Shown: piece by piece, positions 5,670 through 9,321 of the stretch
How positions within the stretch are numbered: the stretch's first letter is position 1
How the letters are laid out: each line of letters begins with the position of its first letter
Source: an uncultured Lachnospiraceae bacterium
GTDB lineage: Bacteria; Bacillota; Clostridia; Lachnospirales; Lachnospiraceae
NCBI GenBank assembly: GCA_948665105.1
Contig: CAPNGW010000080.1
Location: forward strand, 1 to 9,321
Direction: 5' to 3'
Length of the DNA: 9,321 bases
Position numbers and translations under genes: made by a program
The notes under the pieces: generated by a model
What the model was told of the DNA's origin: nothing
Database searches by the model: none
Seen by the model: only the letters and a program-made list of their open reading frames with translations

Positions 5670-6998
5670 ATGAAACTTTTGTTTGTTTCCCTGGGCTGCG
5701 ACAAAAATTTGGTGGATACCGAGTATATGTTAGGGCTTTTGGGACAGGAAGGCTACACCTTCACCGATGATGAGACAGAGGCGGAGGTAATTGTAATCAA
5801 TACCTGCTGCTTTATCAATGACGCCAAGGAGGAGAGCATACAGACCATCCTGGAGATGGCGGAGTACAAGGAGCAGGGAAGATGTAAGGCTTTGCTGGTG
5901 ACGGGATGTCTGGCCCAGCGTTATCGTGAGGAAATTCAAAAGGAGATTCCCCAGGTGGATGCAATCCTGGGAACAAATTCTTATGAGGAAATCGTGGAGG
6001 CGGTACAAAAGGCACTTAAGGGAGAGCATTATCAGGTTTACAAGCCTCTTGAGGGAATGCCCAAGGTTATGGCTGGCCGTTCTCTGACCACCGGGGGCCA
6101 TTATGCGCATCTGAAGATTGCGGAGGGCTGCGACAAGCACTGTACCTACTGCATCATTCCGAAGATTCGCGGACCCTACCGCAGCGTACCCATAGAGGAG
6201 CTTACCGCCCAGGCCACAGAGCTGGTGGAAAAGGGCGTGAAAGAGCTGATTCTGGTGGCCCAGGAGACTACTCTTTACGGTATTGATTTGTATGGGAAGA
6301 AATCTCTCCACCGTTTACTGGACGCTTTGAATGAGATTCCGGGTCTTGTATGGATTCGCATTATGTACTGCTACCCTGAGGAGATTTATCCGGAGCTGAT
6401 TGCCTCCATCAAAGGGAATAAGAAGGTCTGCCATTACCTGGATATGCCCATCCAGCATGTGAACAACGCCATTTTAAAGCGCATGGGCAGAAAGACCACC
6501 CAGGAGGACTTGAGGGAAATTATCACCAATCTGCGGGAGGAAATTCCCGATATTGCTTTGCGGACTACTTTGATTTGCGGTTTCCCCGGGGAGACAGAGG
6601 AGGCCCACCAGGAATTGATGTACTTCTTAAACGAGATGGAGTTCGACCGCCTGGGAGCATTTACCTACTCGCCTGAGGAGGATACCCCTGCTGCGGAGTT
6701 CCCCTGTCAGATTGTGGAGGAGCAAAAGGCCCATTGGCAGGCGGATGTAATGGAGCTTCAACAGGAGGTTATTTTTGATAAAAACGAAGGCCTCACCGAC
6801 ACAAAAGTATGGGCCATGGTGGAGGGAAAGGTGGAGGACGAGCACACCTATGTGGGAAGGACTTACCGGGATGCACCTGATATCGATGGCTATATTTTCA
6901 TAAATACGGATGAGGAGCTTATGAGTGGTGACTTTGTCAGGGTCAGGATTACCGGGGCCTTGGATTATGATTTAATAGGAGAGATAGTAGAAGAATGA
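5670..6998 (+). CDS. rimO: Ribosomal protein S12 methylthiotransferase RimO
   Basis: RimO is a radical-SAM enzyme with two iron-sulfur clusters that adds a methylthio group to the beta-carbon of a conserved aspartate in ribosomal protein S12. The 442-residue protein has the full architecture. The N-terminal UPF0004 domain has cluster cysteines C10 (SLGCDKNLVD), C46 (NTCCF) and C80 (VTGC). The radical-SAM motif is C154-x3-C158-x2-C161 (AEGCDKHCTYCIIPKIRGPYR). A C-terminal TRAM domain starts at about residue 375. SLGCDKN.VD and IP.IRGPYRS favour RimO over the tRNA enzyme MiaB. ATG 5670 follows GAGAGGAG at good spacing. It overlaps pgsA by 4 bases, so the two are translationally coupled. Confidence 0.95.
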   Translation: MKLLFVSLGCDKNLVDTEYMLGLLGQEGYTFTDDETEAEVIVINTCCFINDAKEESIQTILEMAEYKEQGRCKALLVTGCLAQRYREEIQKEIPQVDAILGTNSYEEIVEAVQKALKGEHYQVYKPLEGMPKVMAGRSLTTGGHYAHLKIAEGCDKHCTYCIIPKIRGPYRSVPIEELTAQATELVEKGVKELILVAQETTLYGIDLYGKKSLHRLLDALNEIPGLVWIRIMYCYPEEIYPELIASIKGNKKVCHYLDMPIQHVNNAILKRMGRKTTQEDLREIITNLREEIPDIALRTTLICGFPGETEEAHQELMYFLNEMEFDRLGAFTYSPEEDTPAAEFPCQIVEEQKAHWQADVMELQQEVIFDKNEGLTDTKVWAMVEGKVEDEHTYVGRTYRDAPDIDGYIFINTDEELMSGDFVRVRITGALDYDLIGEIVEE

Positions 6999-7543
6999 AA
7001 ATGAATTTACCCAATAAACTGACAATCTTACGAATGTTTTTGATTATTCCCTTTGTGGTATGCCTGCTCTGGCCCGGGCTGGGAGCCGTGGGACGGTATG
7101 TGTCCGTGTCCATTTTTATCATTGCAAGCCTCACGGATTTGGCGGATGGAAAGATTGCACGGAAGTATAATCTGGTAACCAACTTCGGGAAATTTATGGA
7201 TCCCTTAGCGGATAAGCTGCTGGTGGGAGCCGCCATGATCTGTCTGGTGGAAACCGGAGAGCTTAGGGCATGGATTGTGGTGGTGATTATCAGCCGGGAA
7301 TTTATTATCAGTGGCTTTCGTCTGGTGGCCTCCGACAACGGTGTGGTGATTGCGGCCAGCTACTGGGGGAAATTTAAGACGGTCTCCCAGATGCTTATGA
7401 TTATCATGCTGATATTGAATTTCAATTATCCGGCGTACGAAATCGCCTGTCTGGTGGTTACATATGCCGCCCTGGCATTGACGGTGATTTCCCTCATTGA
7501 CTATGTATGGAAGAACCGGGGTGTGTTGAAGGAGCAAAGCTAG
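6995..7543 (+). CDS. pgsA: CDP-diacylglycerol--glycerol-3-phosphate 3-phosphatidyltransferase
   Basis: PgsA is an integral membrane enzyme that makes phosphatidylglycerol phosphate from CDP-diacylglycerol and glycerol 3-phosphate, the committed step to phosphatidylglycerol and cardiolipin. The 182-residue product carries the complete CDP-alcohol phosphotransferase motif: D48-x2-D51-G52-x2-A55-R56-x8-G65-x3-D69-x3-D73 (from DLADGKIARKYN to DPLADK). It has several hydrophobic helices (about residues 11-26, 34-47, 75-85, 92-107, 130-143 and 149-170). The N-terminal NLPNKLTILRM is typical of the bacterial PgsA family. ATG 6995 overlaps the rimO stop as ATGA; the nearby ATG 7001 is an alternative start. 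No clear terminator follows, which fits an operon that originally read on into cinA. Confidence 0.94.
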   Translation: MKMNLPNKLTILRMFLIIPFVVCLLWPGLGAVGRYVSVSIFIIASLTDLADGKIARKYNLVTNFGKFMDPLADKLLVGAAMICLVETGELRAWIVVVIISREFIISGFRLVASDNGVVIAASYWGKFKTVSQMLMIIMLILNFNYPAYEIACLVVTYAALALTVISLIDYVWKNRGVLKEQS

Positions 7544-7588
7544 TGTACTGGCTGCATTATATACTAGTCCGTTTGAAGCCAGGAATAA

Positions 7589-7610
7589 TTCTTGAATGCT
7601 AGTTCAAGAA
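7589..7610. promoter_or_regulatory. 8-bp perfect dyad upstream of the DUF3990 cassette, candidate operator
   Basis: TTCTTGAA (7589-7596) and TTCAAGAA (7603-7610) are perfect inverted arms around a 6-base spacer TGCTAG. A G run rather than a T run follows, so an intrinsic terminator is unlikely on the plus strand. Size and location, about 40 bases before the first cassette gene, fit a binding site for a dimeric regulator. No regulator with a clear DNA-binding motif is encoded next to it. An upstream TATACT (7560-7565) could be a -10 but lacks a good -35. Confidence 0.4.
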
Positions 7611-7650
7611 GGGGGTTAAGGGATAGCTATACAGATGGAGGTAGGTAGTA

Positions 7651-8115
7651 ATGATAATTTATCATGGTAGCTCCCAGATTGTTGAAAGTCCGGAGATAAG
7701 AATTACAAAATTTAATAAAGATTTTTATTTTGGCTTTTACTGTACGGTTATGAAAGAACAGGCAATTCGGTGGGCAACCAGATTTGGAGAGACAGGATAT
7801 ATAAGCAGTTATGATTTTACTTTGAATGAAGGTCTTAAAATTCTTAAATTTGAAGAAATGACAGAAGAATGGCTGGATTTTATTGTGGATTGCCGGCGTG
7901 GAAAAGCACATGGTTACGATATTGTGGAAGGACCGATGGCGGATGATACCATTTATAATTTTGTACAGGGATTTTTAGATGGGAAATATTCCCGTGAGGC
8001 GTTTTGGACTTTGGCAAAATTTAAATATCCAACACATCAGATAAGTTTTCACACGGCGCGCGCACTGGCTTCGTTAAAATTTTTGAAGGGAGAAGCGGTC
8101 TATGGAAAAAAATAA
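7651..8115 (+). CDS. DUF3990-type protein, plausible ADP-ribosyltransferase-fold toxin or effector
   Basis: The 154-residue protein has the DUF3990 family pattern: IIYHGSSQIVESPEI at the N-terminus (residues 2-16), KDFYFGFYCT..KEQAIRWA (23-42), the central GYDIVEGPMADDTIY (88-102) and THQISFHTARALASLKFL (128-145). To my recollection, DUF3990 has been grouped by comparative analysis with ADP-ribosyltransferase-like folds; YHGS, GFY.T and a later polar site would be the NAD-binding and catalytic motifs. That activity is inference here. Members usually read DFG.GFY, so the DFYFGFY here is slightly divergent. GGAGG (7637-7641) precedes ATG 7651. There is no signal peptide or membrane helix, so it is probably cytosolic. 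The gene is clearly AT-rich (hand count of 7681-7740: 15 G/C in 60) and overlaps the next gene by 14 bases. Confidence 0.8.
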   Translation: MIIYHGSSQIVESPEIRITKFNKDFYFGFYCTVMKEQAIRWATRFGETGYISSYDFTLNEGLKILKFEEMTEEWLDFIVDCRRGKAHGYDIVEGPMADDTIYNFVQGFLDGKYSREAFWTLAKFKYPTHQISFHTARALASLKFLKGEAVYGKK

Positions 8116-8542
8116 TAGTGATTTATTTTATACCTGTAGTCTGATTGAGTATGTGGCGCGAAATACAAAAAACCGCCGAAACGATGTTGTAAAATATTTG
8201 GAAAATGATATTGAGCGTATTTTTCAGTATGCAGATGTCTTTCATTGCGAACCCATAGAAAAGGTTGCGAACGATTTTCAAAACAGAAATCATATTCCAG
8301 AGGGGAATTATGATAATCTTGCGGATTGTAAGTATCATATCCCAGACTATTGGGATATCGGCGAGGTGTTCGCCAGACTGATTGAGGATTGCTATGAGGA
8401 AGAACAGGTAATAGCAGGAATAAAAGAGGTTTATAATTCTTGGCTGGCTGACAAAATTCTGGACTTCAATTCGGATTTATATTACCAGTCCAGAGAATAT
8501 CTGGCGGCTTGCTTTAAAGAGGGAGAATTGCTGTTATCATGA
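8102..8542 (+). CDS. Uncharacterised partner of the DUF3990 protein
   Basis: This 146-residue cytosolic protein belongs to no family I can name with certainty. It looks like the uncharacterised proteins commonly encoded beside DUF3990 genes in Clostridia. Visible blocks are LFYTCSLIEYVARNTKNRRNDVVKYL (residues 8-33), IFQYADVFHCEPIEKVANDF (40-59), NYDNLADCKYHIPDYWDIGEVFARLIED (69-96) and an acidic helical tail with YNSWLADKILDFNSDLYYQS (111-130). Predicted secondary structure is mostly helical. ATG 8102 lies inside the end of the upstream gene (14-base overlap in another frame), so translation is coupled and a matched dose of the two proteins is expected. Hand count of 8161-8220 gives 18 G/C in 60, like its partner and unlike the flanking genes. 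Antitoxin or immunity partner is inferred from arrangement only. Confidence 0.7.
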   Translation: MEKNNSDLFYTCSLIEYVARNTKNRRNDVVKYLENDIERIFQYADVFHCEPIEKVANDFQNRNHIPEGNYDNLADCKYHIPDYWDIGEVFARLIEDCYEEEQVIAGIKEVYNSWLADKILDFNSDLYYQSREYLAACFKEGELLLS

Positions 8543-8587
8543 TGGAGTATCAAGATTATAGAAAATAGAAGTTAGGAAGTGATGTGA

Positions 8588-9321
8588 ATGACAGTAGAAC
8601 TCATTTGCGTGGGAACAGAATTACTTTTAGGCAACATCGTGAACACCAACGCCGCCTACCTATCGGAAAAATGTGCCCTTCTGGGCCTCTCCATGTACTA
8701 CCAGAGCGTGGTGGGGGATAATCCCGGGAGGTTGGCCTCTCTGCTGGAGACGGCAAAGGGCCGCTCCGACATTATCATTCTCTGCGGGGGCTTAGGGCCC
8801 ACCCAGGATGACCTGACAAAGGAGACCGCCGCTTTAGCCATGGAGCGGACTCTGGTGGAGGATAAAAAGGCCCGTGAAGATTTAGAAAGGTACCTTTCCA
8901 GGAATCACTATCCCATCACAGAAAATAACTGGAAGCAGGCCATGGTGCCAGAGGGAAGCACCGTTCTCTACAATGCCAACGGCACGGCCCCCGGCATCAT
9001 CATTAAGGGGGATAAAAACACCATGATTCTCCTGCCGGGGCCGCCAAATGAGCTGATTCCCATGTTTGAGGAACAGGTTTATCCCTATCTTCACAGCCTG
9101 CAGCCGGAGGTTATCTGCTCTAAGATGATTAAGCTCTGCGGCGTGGGGGAGAGCATGGCAGAAACAAAAATTCTCGATTTGATTGACAGTCAGGCCAATC
9201 CAACCATTGCCACCTATGCCAAGACCGGAGAAGTCCACCTGAGGCTGACGGCCAAGGCCGCCACGGAGGCTTTGGCTTACCAGCTGATGAAGCCTTTGGA
9301 AGAAGAGCTGTACCGCCGGTT
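8588..9321 (+). CDS. cinA: CinA-family protein, N-terminal part (3' end outside window)
   Basis: CinA proteins combine an N-terminal molybdopterin-binding-like (MoCF, COG1058) domain with, in many members, a C-terminal nicotinamide-nucleotide amidase. They act in pyridine-nucleotide repair and are historically linked to competence. The frame stays open to the window edge, giving 244 residues of an expected 410 or so. It begins MTVELICVGTELLLGNIVNTNA and shows GGLGPTQDD (67-75), NGTAPG (131-136), LLPGPPNELIPMF (148-160) and GVGES (185-189), all characteristic. ATG 8588 is fixed by an in-frame TGA directly before it and by AGGAAG about 9 bases upstream. It starts 45 bases after the DUF3990 partner with no terminator between, so it may be read from the operon through the cassette. 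Hand count of 8761-8820 gives 35 G/C in 60. Confidence 0.94.
   Translation, partial: MTVELICVGTELLLGNIVNTNAAYLSEKCALLGLSMYYQSVVGDNPGRLASLLETAKGRSDIIILCGGLGPTQDDLTKETAALAMERTLVEDKKAREDLERYLSRNHYPITENNWKQAMVPEGSTVLYNANGTAPGIIIKGDKNTMILLPGPPNELIPMFEEQVYPYLHSLQPEVICSKMIKLCGVGESMAETKILDLIDSQANPTIATYAKTGEVHLRLTAKAATEALAYQLMKPLEEELYRR

Noticed and set aside
5730..6311. 193-codon minus-strand open frame opposite rimO
   Set aside because: It is the complement of the conserved rimO sequence with no family signature; a composition shadow.
7544..7650. Recombinase attachment site or target-site duplication flanking the cassette
   Set aside because: Only short matches such as GCTAGT (7539-7544 and 7598-7603) were found, with no matching copy at the cinA side and no recombinase gene. 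Insertion ends cannot be defined from this window.
8882..9238. 118-codon minus-strand open frame opposite cinA
   Set aside because: It overlaps conserved CinA motifs on the other strand and shows no domain or translation signals.
1..9321. tRNA, rRNA, CRISPR array or insertion sequence
   Set aside because: No tRNA-like cloverleaf, rRNA segment, regularly spaced repeat or transposase sequence was recognised on either strand.

Overview
This window looks like chromosome from an endospore-forming member of the Lachnospiraceae (Clostridia). The evidence is an alpha/beta-type small acid-soluble spore protein, the rqcH / yicC-gmk-rpoZ neighbourhood typical of Firmicutes, strong AGGAGG-type ribosome binding sites, and mid-range GC in the core genes. 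Genus and species cannot be fixed from the sequence.

Layout. Bases 1-355 hold the C-terminal end of recG, followed by a structured intergenic stretch. A decayed Sel1-repeat gene lies at 513-1165, broken by stops and by reading-frame changes across all three frames. It converges on a minus-strand spore-protein gene (1292-1495), with a terminator between them that can work in both directions. Next on the minus strand is rqcH (1667-3406), a ribosome quality control factor. It is transcribed divergently from the plus-strand operon yicC-gmk-rpoZ (3637-5460). Both divergent promoters are close to the sigma-A consensus with 17-bp spacers, and both transcripts would begin with a 9-bp hairpin. A strong intrinsic terminator follows rpoZ. 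A highly structured 140-base leader then precedes rimO, which overlaps pgsA by 4 bases. In related bacteria pgsA usually leads directly into cinA. Here an AT-rich two-gene cassette (7651-8542) sits between them: a DUF3990-type protein, plausibly ADP-ribosyltransferase-like, and an overlapping uncharacterised partner. The start of cinA then runs off the window.

How the genes fit together. Most are core housekeeping functions: DNA branch migration (RecG), rescue of stalled nascent chains (RqcH), RNA turnover (YicC), guanylate synthesis (Gmk), RNA polymerase omega (RpoZ), ribosomal protein S12 modification (RimO), anionic phospholipid synthesis (PgsA) and pyridine-nucleotide/competence-damage protein (CinA). 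The accessory elements are the degenerate Sel1 gene and the DUF3990 pair. The pair is organised like a toxin-antitoxin or small defence module and is the best candidate for an under-described system here. Two intergenic regions about 3 kb apart share a near-identical 13-base motif (CTCGCGSCATTCG) within different inverted-repeat contexts, which suggests a dispersed repeat family.
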